DNA from: Phycisphaerae bacterium
Lineage (GTDB): Bacteria > Planctomycetota > Phycisphaerae > Phycisphaerales > UBA1924
Length of the DNA: 64,000 nt
Reading direction: 5' to 3'
NCBI GenBank assembly: GCA_030432255.1
Contig: JAUIHS010000014.1
Coordinates: forward strand, 53,670-117,669
Shown: positions 37,001 to 45,365 of the stretch, in pieces
How positions within the stretch are numbered: the first letter of the stretch is position 1
Layout: every line of letters starts with the position of its first letter
Position numbers and translations under genes: made by a program
Notes under the pieces: model-generated
What the model saw: only the letters and a program-made list of their open reading frames with translations
What the model was told of the DNA's origin: nothing
Databases searched by the model: none

Positions 37001-37626
37001 TTGCTGCGGCCTTGACGTTCGGTCTGGCCTTCGGCCTCCAGGAGATCTTCGCCAACTTCGTCTCGGGCCTGATCATTCTCGCAGAGCGTCCGATCCGGGT
37101 GGGGGACACGGTGACGGTGCAGGGTGTGTCGGGGACGGTGACCAAGCTCCGCATGCGCGCGACAACCATCACCGACTGGGACCTGAAGGAGATGGTGATT
37201 CCCAACAAGGCATTCATTACGGAGCAGGTGATCAACTGGACACTCTCGAATCCGTCGGTCCGCCTGATTGTCCCGGTGGGCGTCGCGTACGGATCGGATG
37301 TCGACAAGGTAGAAGCGCTGCTGCGCAAGATCGCGCAGGCCGAATCTCGCGTCGTCGAGAAGCCGGCTCCTGTTGTTCTCTTCGGCAACTTCGGTGACAA
37401 CGCGCTGTCGTTCGAGTTGCGCGTCTACCTGTCGAGCATCGAGCACCTCATTGCGGTGAAGCATGCCCTGCACCGGGCGATCACCAAGGAGTTCGAGGCC
37501 GCCGGGATCGAGATTGCATTCCCGCAGCGTGACCTGCACATCCGTTCGGGGGATCCTCTGGAGATCGTGCTGAAGGATGGACGTGAACAACCGGGTGACG
37601 AGGGCATGCCGGTGAAGGAGGCCTGA
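34084..37626 (+). CDS. Large MscS-family mechanosensitive channel (MscK/MscM-like)
   Basis: The 1180-residue protein starts with a signal peptide (MNVKLVTVWGLVWLLVVFVGAAG). A long periplasmic coiled-coil region rich in Glu, Arg and Ala occupies about residues 40-480. Around ten hydrophobic segments then span about 510-1000. The C-terminal MscS core has AAALTFGLAFGLQEIFANFVSGLIILAERPIRVGD as pore helix and beta entry, then VTKLRMRATTITDWDLKEMVIPN. This layout matches potassium-efflux MscK and MscM-type channels that open on osmotic downshock. corA follows after one base, suggesting joint expression. Confidence 0.92.
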   Translation: MNVKLVTVWGLVWLLVVFVGAAGQTANDASNNAPPSAAATEDDLTLESIRARRDAAAGRADLDEAVRKRIVQSYDDALVQLEAQQNALVERDRLVRLASSAPEELESIRADLKRPIEEPVVEITEATTGESVRQSLQQAEAALEAARRKAEELRQEQSRRVERRTKIPEEIVAARADLEASEEAVRRRGVPEDEAGRAELVQLLAERARAQAVLAMLEAEGPSYDARVTLLPARRDRADRQVRDAERLVRAWQDGLRDFTQDQLERDRSELNELVQQARSEEARNLLGRTDALLAKRAAVSADSAEVSGEIVSTQTTRDNVKKRFESSRERIDAVGLTKDTGLHLRSELNQLDDVAGLKRELREVREERSTNAYDKQLMEDEREELSNVEAIALKILGEIEVSSEQESQRVGEFVREILTKQLAILDETIRGIDLLIARQLKLDEEKQAQIKVTEEYQSFIKERVLWVRSVQGSLIPDWRALIDAAKWMATSSDWPKALALSGRFVLDSWAVTAMWVIGIGGMLIFRSRIKRKLGETAAAVDRLSTDTIWQTFLALGLLLLRSLPGPLTLWALGWALRGPVDQPEIGLAVGEGMYAAAGAWLPLAVLKQILHRSGVAAKHFRWPKRAVSHARQQLLWLTPVIVIASLIWGTMEGQPRSQWTDSMGRVAFILAALALSLAAVRLFGGSSPVHASIAQGRTSYVARFRILWYPLVVLGPALMGLLALFGYYYTAVELQARVWVTVWLVILLLIGHAISVRWLVLARRHLLMEEHRRQRERASGSSEPSEVSATIEEHRIDISAIDVRTRHLFRTLLGVVLLIGLFLTWSQVLPALRMLERVQLYPSVRIIEVSTLEPEAAAPVTTVSETSGATEKTESKGLTPTPIPESVIPQSAVPVSTVSLADVGAMLLFVLVTVLAVRNVPALLEMAVVGRLPVDAGARYAILAVVRYVLMLVGIGLAFGAIGIGWSKVQWLAAALTFGLAFGLQEIFANFVSGLIILAERPIRVGDTVTVQGVSGTVTKLRMRATTITDWDLKEMVIPNKAFITEQVINWTLSNPSVRLIVPVGVAYGSDVDKVEALLRKIAQAESRVVEKPAPVVLFGNFGDNALSFELRVYLSSIEHLIAVKHALHRAITKEFEAAGIEIAFPQRDLHIRSGDPLEIVLKDGREQPGDEGMPVKEA

Positions 37627-37627
37627 C

Positions 37628-38704
37628 ATGGTCAATCCGACGATCTTTCGCAGGCGCTACACGGCGTCGTCCGCCCCGCCGGGGACACTGGCGCCGACCG
37701 AAGGGGCGCTGCCGCCGCGGCTTCACGCGATCAGCTACAACGGTGAGTCCATGGAGGAGTGGACTCCGGAACCGGATGCGGACCTGCGTTCGCTTCAGCG
37801 TGAGGGGCGCCGCCTGTGGATCGATGTGCAGGGCCTTGGTGACGGTACGCTGGTTGAGCGTCTGGGGCGGCAATTTGCGATGCACCCGCTGGTGGTGGCG
37901 GACATTGTCAATGTCGGGCAGCGGCCGAAGGTGGAGGACTATGGTTCGCAGCAGTTCTCTGTCGTGCGCATGGTGGTGCTTGAGGATGAAGCGGTTCGCT
38001 GGGAACAGGTCAGCGTCGTGATGATGCGTGACCTGGTGCTGACGTTCCAGGAGCGCTACGGCGACTGCCTCGATCCCCTGCGCGAGCGCCTGCGTCGGGG
38101 CCGGAAACTGGTGCGAGAATCGGGGAGTGACTACCTCGCAGCGATGGTGGTTGACGGGGTGGTCGATGGATACTTCCCGGTCCTGGAATGGTACGGGGAG
38201 TCGCTTGAGTCATTGGAGACGGATGTCATCGAGGATCCCTCTCGGGCTGTCCTGGCACGGATCTACTCGATGAAGCGTGAGTTGATGTCGATGAGGCGCG
38301 CGGTGTGGCCCCTGCGTGATGCGCTGTCCAGCCAGCTTCGGGATCGTTCTGCGCTGATTGCTGACGACACCGTGCCGTACATACGCGATACGAGTGATCA
38401 CGTGATGCAGATCGTTGACGTGACGGAAACGTACCGGGAACTGGCTGGAAGCTTCGTGGACGTGTACCTGTCGAGTGTCGGGCACCGGACCAACGAAGTG
38501 ATGCGGGTGCTGACGGTGATCGGGTCAATCTTCATTCCGCTGACGTTCATCGCCGGGATCTACGGCATGAACTTCGATGAGATTCCGGAATTGCACTGGC
38601 GCTTCGGGTATCCGGCGTTCTGGGTGGTGTCGGTGATGGTGACGGCGCTGATGCTCCTGCTCTTCCGTCGACTGGGGTGGCTGGGGCGAGGGAAGAAGGG
38701 CTGA
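37628..38704 (+). CDS. corA: CorA-family magnesium/divalent cation channel
   Basis: CorA forms a pentameric channel for Mg2+, Co2+ or Ni2+. The 358 residues have the cytoplasmic funnel (LWIDVQGLGDG, FAMHPLVVADIVNVGQRPKVEDYG), a long helix, and two C-terminal membrane segments. The selectivity signature GMN is at 313-315 in GIYGMNFDEIPELHW. The start lies one base after the channel gene's stop, and AAGGAGG within that gene's last codons is its ribosome site, so the pair is an operon. Length is normal for the family. Confidence 0.95.
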   Translation: MVNPTIFRRRYTASSAPPGTLAPTEGALPPRLHAISYNGESMEEWTPEPDADLRSLQREGRRLWIDVQGLGDGTLVERLGRQFAMHPLVVADIVNVGQRPKVEDYGSQQFSVVRMVVLEDEAVRWEQVSVVMMRDLVLTFQERYGDCLDPLRERLRRGRKLVRESGSDYLAAMVVDGVVDGYFPVLEWYGESLESLETDVIEDPSRAVLARIYSMKRELMSMRRAVWPLRDALSSQLRDRSALIADDTVPYIRDTSDHVMQIVDVTETYRELAGSFVDVYLSSVGHRTNEVMRVLTVIGSIFIPLTFIAGIYGMNFDEIPELHWRFGYPAFWVVSVMVTALMLLLFRRLGWLGRGKKG

Positions 38705-38715
38705 CATCCGCTGCT

Positions 38716-40230
38716 TCAGTTGTCGTCGTCGAGTGGTTGGTCGTGGTTGCCGATCGGGTCGGTGGGGAGTGTCACTGTGAAAGTGCAGCCCTGATCGCGA
38801 TTGCGGGCACGGATGGTGCCGAGGTGCAGTTCGGCGATCCCCTGTGCGATGGCCAGGCCCAGGCCGTGGCCGCGTCCCTTCCGCTGCTCCGACTCCGCCT
38901 GCGCGAAGCGATCGAAGATGTTGTCGATGCGGTCCTCCGGGATCCCGGGACCGCGGTCGCTGACCGAGACCGAGAGGGATGTGCCGTCCGTCTCCATCGC
39001 GATCTCGACGGGCTGGTCGAGCGGGCTGAAGCGGATGGCGTTGCGAACGAGATTGTCGAGCATGGTGCGGAGAAGATCGGGGTCGCCGGTGACCGTGGTA
39101 TCCAACCACGGATCTTCGAGGAGGCGGGGCGCGATACCGATCCGATACTGCTCCGCCATGGGCATGCAGTGATCGACACTGTTCATCACGAGGTCATTGG
39201 CTGCCAGGTGACTGATGCGCGCTGCGCCGACGCCGTCACGCACACGCGTCAGTGTGAGGAAACTCTCGACGAGTTGGCCAAGGCGAACCATCTCCTGCTC
39301 CGTCGCGGCAATGAAACCACTGACAGGCCGGGGAAGGTCGGTGCGATCGAGCGTCTGTGCCTGAGCGATCATGACGGCGATTGGCGTCTTGAGTTCATGT
39401 GACACGTTGGACAGGAAGCGTTCCTGGGAGGCGAAGCCCTCCTGGAGGCGGCGACGGGCCTCTTCGAGTTCGGAGGTGAGCCGGTCGACTTCGGCGTGAG
39501 AACTGTCCAACTTGAGTGACTCGTCGATGGACTCCGGGGTGATGCCGCGAGCCAGGTCGCCGAGGCGGGCGAAGGGCTCGACCGCGATGCCGCCGATGAA
39601 CCAGCCACTCACTGCGGCGGCAAGTGGGCCGATGAAAGCGGCGAGAATAAGGACCCGGCTGACGAGTGCGAGTTGTCGGTCCGCGAAGGAGTTGGACGTG
39701 ATGACGGCGAGGATGTAGGTGTCACTGTCCGTTGCCTGAAGGGGGCGGAAGAGCACCCGCGCGGCACCGGATTCGGTGTTCGAGCCACGAATGGCCGGAA
39801 CATCGAGTTGACGCACGACGGGATACGCATTGTCGAGGATGTCTGAGCGCGGGATGTCGCCTGCCTGTATGTAGGGTGAGCTTCCGATGACGATGCTGCG
39901 TCCCTTGGCATCGAAGATGTCTGTGAACAGATTGCCGAACTCGACGAATCGTCGTTCGCCGGCGGTGATGCGATTCAGGTCCTGTCGGTTGATGAATGGG
40001 AGGTTCGGAATGACCTCATCGGCAATCTTGCGGGCGCGCAGTTCGAGTTGCTGATTGAAGACATCATTGATGGTCGTGCTCTGGTAGAGCCAGAAGATCC
40101 CACTGGTTCCCCACTGGATGAATGTGAAGATGCCGACGACCCACAGGGTGAGGCGAGCGCGAAGTGTGAATCGGGCGGGATGCCGGCGCTGGCGTCCAAG
40201 ATCAGTGATGTCTTCGCTTGTATCCGGCAT
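38716..40230 (-). CDS. Membrane sensor histidine kinase
   Basis: The 504 residues have a membrane segment at about 28-48, a periplasmic sensor of about 140 residues, a second membrane segment at about 190-215 and a HAMP-like linker. The phospho-acceptor is H278 in FLSNVSHELKTP. ATP-binding boxes follow: N box NLVRNAIRF, G1 DRGPGIPED and G2 GRGHGLGLAIAQG. It starts three bases after the stop of the response-regulator gene, so the two form an operon and a likely cognate pair. The sensed signal is unknown. It is convergent with corA with an 11-base gap, but nothing shows that it controls it. Confidence 0.95.
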   Translation of the reverse strand: MPDTSEDITDLGRQRRHPARFTLRARLTLWVVGIFTFIQWGTSGIFWLYQSTTINDVFNQQLELRARKIADEVIPNLPFINRQDLNRITAGERRFVEFGNLFTDIFDAKGRSIVIGSSPYIQAGDIPRSDILDNAYPVVRQLDVPAIRGSNTESGAARVLFRPLQATDSDTYILAVITSNSFADRQLALVSRVLILAAFIGPLAAAVSGWFIGGIAVEPFARLGDLARGITPESIDESLKLDSSHAEVDRLTSELEEARRRLQEGFASQERFLSNVSHELKTPIAVMIAQAQTLDRTDLPRPVSGFIAATEQEMVRLGQLVESFLTLTRVRDGVGAARISHLAANDLVMNSVDHCMPMAEQYRIGIAPRLLEDPWLDTTVTGDPDLLRTMLDNLVRNAIRFSPLDQPVEIAMETDGTSLSVSVSDRGPGIPEDRIDNIFDRFAQAESEQRKGRGHGLGLAIAQGIAELHLGTIRARNRDQGCTFTVTLPTDPIGNHDQPLDDDN

Positions 40231-40233
40231 CCG

Positions 40234-40908
40234 TCAATTCATGGCGCCGAACCGGTAGCCGGCGCCCTTGACGGTGTGGATGAGTTCCTTTTCGTAGCCG
40301 CGATCGATCTTCTTGCGGAGCGAGGAGACATAGACATCGATGACATTGCTGCCGGGCTCAAAGTTCATGTCCCAGACACCTTCAGCAATCTGTGCGCGTG
40401 AGAGCGTGCGATTGGGGTTGCGCATGAGGTACTCGAGGAGAGCGAACTCCTTGTTGGAGAGTTCGTAGGTGGCTTCCCCCCGCTTGGCTGTACGGGCATA
40501 GAGATCGAGTTCGAGGTCCTCGCAGTTGATCCGGCGGCCCTCGGTGGCGTCGCCCCTTCGGAGAAGGGCCCGGACTCGGGCGAGGAGTTCGGGGAAGTCG
40601 AAGGGCTTGGTGAGGTAATCGTCTGCTCCGGCGTCGAGTCCGGCGACCTTGTCGTCGGTGGTGGAGAGCGCGGTCAGCATGAGGATGGGTGTATCGATGG
40701 CGCGTCGGCGCAGGTTCCGGCAAACATCGACGCCGTCGCGATCGGGGAGCATGAGGTCGAGGATGATGAGGTCCCAGGCGGCACCCGCGGCGAGGTCTTC
40801 TCCCTCGAATCCGGAGTGACTGACCTTGACCTCGTACTCATGCTCGGTGAGGCCTCGTTCAATGGCCTCAGCCATTCTCGGGTTGTCTTCGATGATCAGG
40901 ACGCGCAT
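40234..40908 (-). CDS. OmpR/PhoB-family response regulator
   Basis: The 224-residue protein has a receiver domain with acidic pocket E7-D8, phospho-acceptor D51 in IILDLMLPDRDG, and switch residues in MLTALSTTDDK and YLTKPFDFPELLAR. The C-terminal winged helix is of the OmpR type (YELSNKEFALLEYLMRNPNRTLSRAQIAEGVWD, VYVSSLRKKID, VKGAGYRF). It is transcribed ahead of its kinase, with the stop three bases before the kinase start. An AGAGGAAA ribosome site lies before the ATG. Confidence 0.96.
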   Translation of the reverse strand: MRVLIIEDNPRMAEAIERGLTEHEYEVKVSHSGFEGEDLAAGAAWDLIILDLMLPDRDGVDVCRNLRRRAIDTPILMLTALSTTDDKVAGLDAGADDYLTKPFDFPELLARVRALLRRGDATEGRRINCEDLELDLYARTAKRGEATYELSNKEFALLEYLMRNPNRTLSRAQIAEGVWDMNFEPGSNVIDVYVSSLRKKIDRGYEKELIHTVKGAGYRFGAMN

Positions 40909-41266
40909 GGAGAGGTTTCCTCTGTGCCGGGGAACATATTGACGGGAGATTGTACGGTGACGCGGTGGTCGGGAGTTGCAGGGGCACAGCCCGGAACTGG
41001 TGGTATGAAGGTGCTTTCATCATTCCATATGACCCGGGTGAGCGGGCACGAAACCCGGTTTCCCGGTGTACGGGGGAATCGTTTCTGCGGGGACGGCTGC
41101 ATTGTGATCGCTTGTTGTTTGGTGTCGATGTCAAGATGAGTCGAGTTTCACGGGCAGTTGCGGAGAATCGCCGGGCGCGCGGGGGACAGGCATCGCCCGA
41201 TGAGACGTGTCGGTGCTTGAGCGAATCCGGATCGTCGTGCGGCGGATCCGCCGGTACGATGTCTCT
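40909..41266. other. Divergent control region between the two-component operon and the ECF sigma gene
   Basis: These 358 bases lie between divergent regulatory genes and hold no recognised gene. GGCGGATCCGCC at 41241-41252 is a perfect 12-base palindrome about 15 bases before the assigned sigma-factor start, a possible operator. GAGG-TTT-CCTC near 40913 is a small hairpin by the response-regulator start. An upstream start for the sigma factor at 41207 would place the palindrome inside its coding region. Confidence 0.4.
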
Positions 41267-41869
41267 GTGGACGATCAGGTCAAGGGTGCGGTCGGGTCCG
41301 GGGGAGGTGATGGGGATGAGGTCACGCGATTGCTTCGTGCCGCGGCGGGCGGTGAAGCATCGGCGGCGAACGATCTCCTTCCACTGGTCTACGAGGCGCT
41401 GCGATCGCTCGCGGCCGATCTTTTCCTGGATGAGCGACGGAATCACACGCTCCAGCCCACGGCGCTGGTGCACGAGGCATACGTTCGCCTGGTCCAGCAG
41501 AAGGACATCTCCTGGCAGAGTCGGGGGCAGTTCTTCGTACTGGCCTCGAAGGCCATGCGGAACATCCTGGTGGACCACGCGCGGGGACGCGGCCGCCAGA
41601 AGCGGGGCGGTGGCTGGGGACGGGTGACGCTGGATGGCGTCTATCAGTCGGCGGACGAGGTGGACGGTCATGACCTGCTTGCCCTTGAGGAGGTACTCAC
41701 ACGCCTGGAGGGTCTTGATGAGAGGAAGGCGCGGCTGGTGGAACTCCGATTCTTCGGTGGGCTCACGTCGGAGGATGCGGCGAAGGTGCTGGGCATCTCC
41801 CGTTCGACGGCAGCGGAGGAGTGGCGCATGGCACGGGCCTGGCTGCACAAGGCACTGAAGGATGAGTGA
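41267..41869 (+). CDS. ECF-like sigma factor of the Planctomycete/Acidobacteria type
   Basis: I choose the GTG at 41267, giving 200 residues that begin MDDQVKGAV; a GTG at 41207 is possible but adds an atypical Arg-rich stretch. Region 2 is VTRLLRAAAGGEASAANDLLPLVYEALRSLAAD followed by LVHEAYVRLV and ASKAMRNILVDHARGRGRQKRGG. Region 4 is LVELRFFGGLTSEDAAKVLGISRSTAAEEWRMARAWLHKAL. This fits the ECF subgroup (Sig-70_X6 type) found next to kinases in planctomycetes. Its stop overlaps the start of the kinase gene by eight bases, so the kinase is the likely regulator, replacing an anti-sigma factor. Confidence 0.9.
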   Translation: MDDQVKGAVGSGGGDGDEVTRLLRAAAGGEASAANDLLPLVYEALRSLAADLFLDERRNHTLQPTALVHEAYVRLVQQKDISWQSRGQFFVLASKAMRNILVDHARGRGRQKRGGGWGRVTLDGVYQSADEVDGHDLLALEEVLTRLEGLDERKARLVELRFFGGLTSEDAAKVLGISRSTAAEEWRMARAWLHKALKDE

Positions 41870-44837
41870 GGCCTCAAACTTTCAGAGACTGGACGAGATC
41901 TTTCGCGGTGCCGTCCGCCTTGAAGGTGCGGAACGGGATGCATACCTCGCAGAGCAGTGCGGCGACGATGCGTCGCTTCGCGCGGAAGTGGAATCGCTGC
42001 TGAGCGAGGACGCCGCGACGTCCGACGGCGCCCTGGACCGTCCGGCGCTGGGTGGCGTGAAGCTGGCAGGCTTCCTTGACTCCGACCAGGAGGCGCCTTC
42101 CGTTCCGGACAGTATCGGTGCGTACCGCATCGTCTCGCGTGTCGGCGAAGGCGGCATGGGTGTCGTCTTCGAGGCGGAGCAGGAGAATCCCCGCCGCAAG
42201 GTGGCGCTCAAGTTGATGTCGTACGGCTTTGCGTCTCCGACCGTGATGCGTCGATTTGAGCTGGAGGCGCAGGTTCTGGGTCGGCTCCAGCATCCGGGGA
42301 TCGCGCAGATTTATGAAGCGGGAGTCGCGACGGTCTCGGAGCGGGCAACGCCCTTCTTCGCGATGGAGTTCATCGAGGGAGGAACCCTGGCGCGATACGC
42401 CGATGAGCGTGGGTTGTCGTTCGCAGCGCGGCTGGAACTGCTCGCGGATGTCTGTGATGCCGTGCACCACGCGCACCAGCGCGGCGTGATTCATCGTGAC
42501 CTGAAGCCCGCCAACATCCTGGTGGATGATACGGGTCAGCCCAAGGTGCTGGACTTCGGCGTCGCGCGTCTGACGGATGCGGACATGGATGTGACATCGC
42601 GGACGGACATGGGGCAGTTGCTCGGCACGCTGCCGTACATGAGTCCGGAGCAGGCGTCGGGCAGGCCGGAGGACGTCGACACGCGAACAGACGTCTATGC
42701 GCTGGGCGTGATCGCCTACGAGTTGCTGTCAGGGCGACTGCCGCTGGAGACCCGCGGCCGGCTGCTGCATGAAGCGGTGCGCATGATTCGGGAAGAAGAG
42801 CCGGAGGCGTTGAGTTCGATCGTGCGCCCGCTGTCGGGAGACGTCGACACGATCGTGCGCAAGGCGATGGACAAGAACAAGTCGCGGCGCTACGACTCGG
42901 CAGCGGCGATGGCTGATGATATCCGTCGTTACCTGTCGGATCAGCCGATCGCTGCGCGGCCTCCGAGCGCGATGTACCAGTTGCAGAAGTTCACCAAGCG
43001 CAACCGAGGTTTGGTGCTGGCGGCACTGGTTGGTGTGGTGCTGCTGGCGGCAGGTGGTACGGTGAGCACGATCTTTGCGATTCGCGAATCAGAGGCACGC
43101 CGCGATGCGGAGCGCCTGGCGACGGCGGAGTCGGTGGCTCGTCAGGATGCGGTGGGGGAGCGGGCGAAGTATGAGGCGGTCAGCGATTTCTTCGGAGACG
43201 TGATACGCCTCGCAAATCCTGACAAAACGGATGGCGAGGAACTGACGGTCCGTGAGGCGCTGGAGCAGACGCTGGAGGGCTTCAGCGACGACAGTGCTCT
43301 GTCGTGGGATGTGCAGGCGTTCCTGCGCTACACGGTGGGTGATACGTTGTTGTGGCTCGGTCGATCGGAAGAGGCGATCCCGCACCTGGAGCGCTCGCTC
43401 GAGTTGCGTCGCGAGCATCTTGAGCCGCTGCATCCGGATGTGATCTGGTCCCTGATCCGGCTGGCGAGTGCACAGGACAGGCGCGGGTTTCCCGACGAGA
43501 GTGTGGCGACGCTGACGGGACCGATCGAGGAACTGCGGAAGGTGATCGCATCCGGCGAGGATCGGCGCGAGGACCTCGCGGAGATGCTGCGCGTGAAGTC
43601 GCGCTGCCTGATCAATATGGATCAGCCGGATGAGGCGTGGCCGCTGGTGCAGGAGACGATGCAACTCTTCGAGGAGATCGGGGAATCCGGTGGTCCTGTG
43701 GCGGACGTGCTGAACTCGCTGGGTGGCATCTGGAGACGCGAGGGTCGATTCGAGGAAGCGGAACAGGCATACCGCAGGGCGCTGGATATCTATGCGGCCG
43801 TCTGGGGCGAAGAGACGCCGTACTGGTCGATCACGCTGAACAACCTCGCTCTGACACTCCGGCGTGCGAGGCGGTATGACGAAGCGGAGACGGCCTATCG
43901 GCGCGTACTTGAGGTGGATGAGAAACTCGCGGGCGATCGGGAGTCGACGCCGAGCCTGTGCACCACCACGATGAATCTCGGTGGCCTGCTCGCCGAAGTC
44001 GGGCGGGAGGATGAGGCGGAGGCAATGCTTCGCCGTTCGGTCGCATACCACGAGGCGCTGTACCAGGGTGAGCATCCGTACCAGGCATTCGCAATGAAAA
44101 ACCTGTCGGACGTGCTGATGCATCGCGGCAAGTTTGAAGAAGCGGAGTCCACGCTGGCGGGAGCACAGCAGATCCTGGAAGAGCAACTGGGACCCGAGCA
44201 TCCCAACGTCGCAGTGGTGATCTCGAGTCGTGCCGTCATGCTGGCGGAGCAGAAATTGTATGAACAGGCGGTGGATGCGTATGAGACGGCAATCGAACGC
44301 ATCAGCGCATCGCTCGGTGCTGATCATTCGTGGAATCTTGACATCGGCGTGTCGATGTGCCGCAGCCTCGTCCATCTGGATCCGGCGCGAGTGCTGGTCT
44401 GGATGAGTGAGAACCGTCCGACATTGGACGCCGATCCGGATCAGGAGCGGCTTGCCGATGCACTGCATGTGAATGGCACTGCACTCAACAAGCTGGGGAG
44501 ATTCGCCGAAGCCGCTGTGGTCCTCAGGGAGTCGCTTGAGCTGCGCGACGCGATCGGACTGGGAGAGCACTGGGAGTCGGACATCATCCGCATGGATCTC
44601 GGTGGCTGCCTGGTTCGCGTGGAAGGTTCAGAGACTGAGGCCGTTGACATCATGACGGGCAGCCTTGAGCGACTCGTTGATCAACTCGGTCCGGAGGACA
44701 CCCGTGTCGTTTCACTCGCCGCGGATGCCGGCGAGTTGATGTTTGAGCTTGGCTTCGAGTCCGACGCACGAGCATGGGCGGGGCGCATGCGCGATCTCGA
44801 CGTCAAGGTGCCATCGGACCTGCCCTGGGCGCAATAG
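41862..44837 (+). CDS. Ser/Thr protein kinase with TPR sensor domain
   Basis: The 991-residue protein has a cytoplasmic kinase domain (about 87-360) with the glycine loop VGEGGMGVVFEAE, K117 in VALKLM, catalytic D213 in HRDLKPAN and DFG at 231-233, so it should be active. One membrane segment follows (LVLAALVGVVLLAAGGTVSTI, about 385-410). The outer 570 residues are TPR repeats (DVLNSLGGIWRREGRFEEAEQAYRRAL, ITLNNLALTLRRARRYDEAETAYRRVL, MNLGGLLAEVGREDEAE). A short N-terminal segment (LDEIFRGAVRLEGAERDAYL) is common in this family. Coupling to the sigma gene suggests transmembrane signalling that sets sigma activity. Confidence 0.94.
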   Translation: MSEASNFQRLDEIFRGAVRLEGAERDAYLAEQCGDDASLRAEVESLLSEDAATSDGALDRPALGGVKLAGFLDSDQEAPSVPDSIGAYRIVSRVGEGGMGVVFEAEQENPRRKVALKLMSYGFASPTVMRRFELEAQVLGRLQHPGIAQIYEAGVATVSERATPFFAMEFIEGGTLARYADERGLSFAARLELLADVCDAVHHAHQRGVIHRDLKPANILVDDTGQPKVLDFGVARLTDADMDVTSRTDMGQLLGTLPYMSPEQASGRPEDVDTRTDVYALGVIAYELLSGRLPLETRGRLLHEAVRMIREEEPEALSSIVRPLSGDVDTIVRKAMDKNKSRRYDSAAAMADDIRRYLSDQPIAARPPSAMYQLQKFTKRNRGLVLAALVGVVLLAAGGTVSTIFAIRESEARRDAERLATAESVARQDAVGERAKYEAVSDFFGDVIRLANPDKTDGEELTVREALEQTLEGFSDDSALSWDVQAFLRYTVGDTLLWLGRSEEAIPHLERSLELRREHLEPLHPDVIWSLIRLASAQDRRGFPDESVATLTGPIEELRKVIASGEDRREDLAEMLRVKSRCLINMDQPDEAWPLVQETMQLFEEIGESGGPVADVLNSLGGIWRREGRFEEAEQAYRRALDIYAAVWGEETPYWSITLNNLALTLRRARRYDEAETAYRRVLEVDEKLAGDRESTPSLCTTTMNLGGLLAEVGREDEAEAMLRRSVAYHEALYQGEHPYQAFAMKNLSDVLMHRGKFEEAESTLAGAQQILEEQLGPEHPNVAVVISSRAVMLAEQKLYEQAVDAYETAIERISASLGADHSWNLDIGVSMCRSLVHLDPARVLVWMSENRPTLDADPDQERLADALHVNGTALNKLGRFAEAAVVLRESLELRDAIGLGEHWESDIIRMDLGGCLVRVEGSETEAVDIMTGSLERLVDQLGPEDTRVVSLAADAGELMFELGFESDARAWAGRMRDLDVKVPSDLPWAQ

Positions 44838-44838
44838 A

Positions 44839-44874
44839 CAGGCCGACGCGGGAGGGACAAATCGCGTCGGCCTG
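44839..44874. terminator. Bidirectional stem-loop between convergent genes
   Basis: CAGGCCGACGCG at 44839-44850 pairs perfectly over 12 bases with CGCGTCGGCCTG at 44863-44874 around a 12-base loop. It lies directly after the kinase stop and before the convergent DUF378 stop. There is no T tract on either side, so it may act with Rho or as an RNA-end stabiliser. Confidence 0.55.
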
Positions 44875-44908
44875 ATGATCAGGTCCGAGGATGGGATGAT
44901 TCGGATGA

Positions 44909-45139
44909 TCAGGCAGGAGAGAGGCGAGGGCTGACGCTCCAGCGCTTCTGGATCCAGGGCAATCCGGCAGCCTGATAGATCGCCGAGAGGCCGACGAGAC
45001 CGTACACCGCCTTGGCGAGGATGGTCGTGCTGCCACCGAAGATCGCGGCGACGAGATCGAATTCGAATGCGGCCCAGAGGCCCCAGTTCAGACCACCAAC
45101 AACGAGCAACGTGGCCGCGAGAACATCGAGAAACTTCAT
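44909..45139 (-). CDS. DUF378 small membrane protein
   Basis: The 76-residue protein has two hydrophobic segments and the DUF378 pattern LDVLAATLLVVGGLNWGLWA, then DLVAAIFGG and YGLVGLSAIYQ. Its length and motifs fit the YuzA-like family of unknown function. GGGAG lies just before the ATG. It is isolated between convergent and divergent neighbours. Confidence 0.88.
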   Translation of the reverse strand: MKFLDVLAATLLVVGGLNWGLWAAFEFDLVAAIFGGSTTILAKAVYGLVGLSAIYQAAGLPWIQKRWSVSPRLSPA

Positions 45140-45365
45140 GGGAATCTCCCTTCATGGAGTCGCAGGGGGGTTCGAGGGGGTCCCTGCGTGGGTGTGTTTG
45201 GCGGACTTCAGATCATTTCCGCGTTCGTACTCGCTGCTTCGCGGCATGTGGATTCACGTCAATCCGGAATTTTGCGGTTGGGGCGAGCACAGTTGTGACA
45301 TTCCCGTGACGCGGTCCGGCAGGCCACATCGCGTAGTCTTAAGGACACATCCAAGGAGGTCAGCG

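Noticed and set aside
35770..37635. Long minus-strand open frame opposite the mechanosensitive channel
   Set aside because: It is His/Arg/Gln-rich shadow sequence. The plus strand encodes a complete MscS-family channel with membrane segments.
43089..44570. Minus-strand open frame opposite the kinase-TPR gene
   Set aside because: It contains no family motif and is explained by antisense reading of TPR codons.
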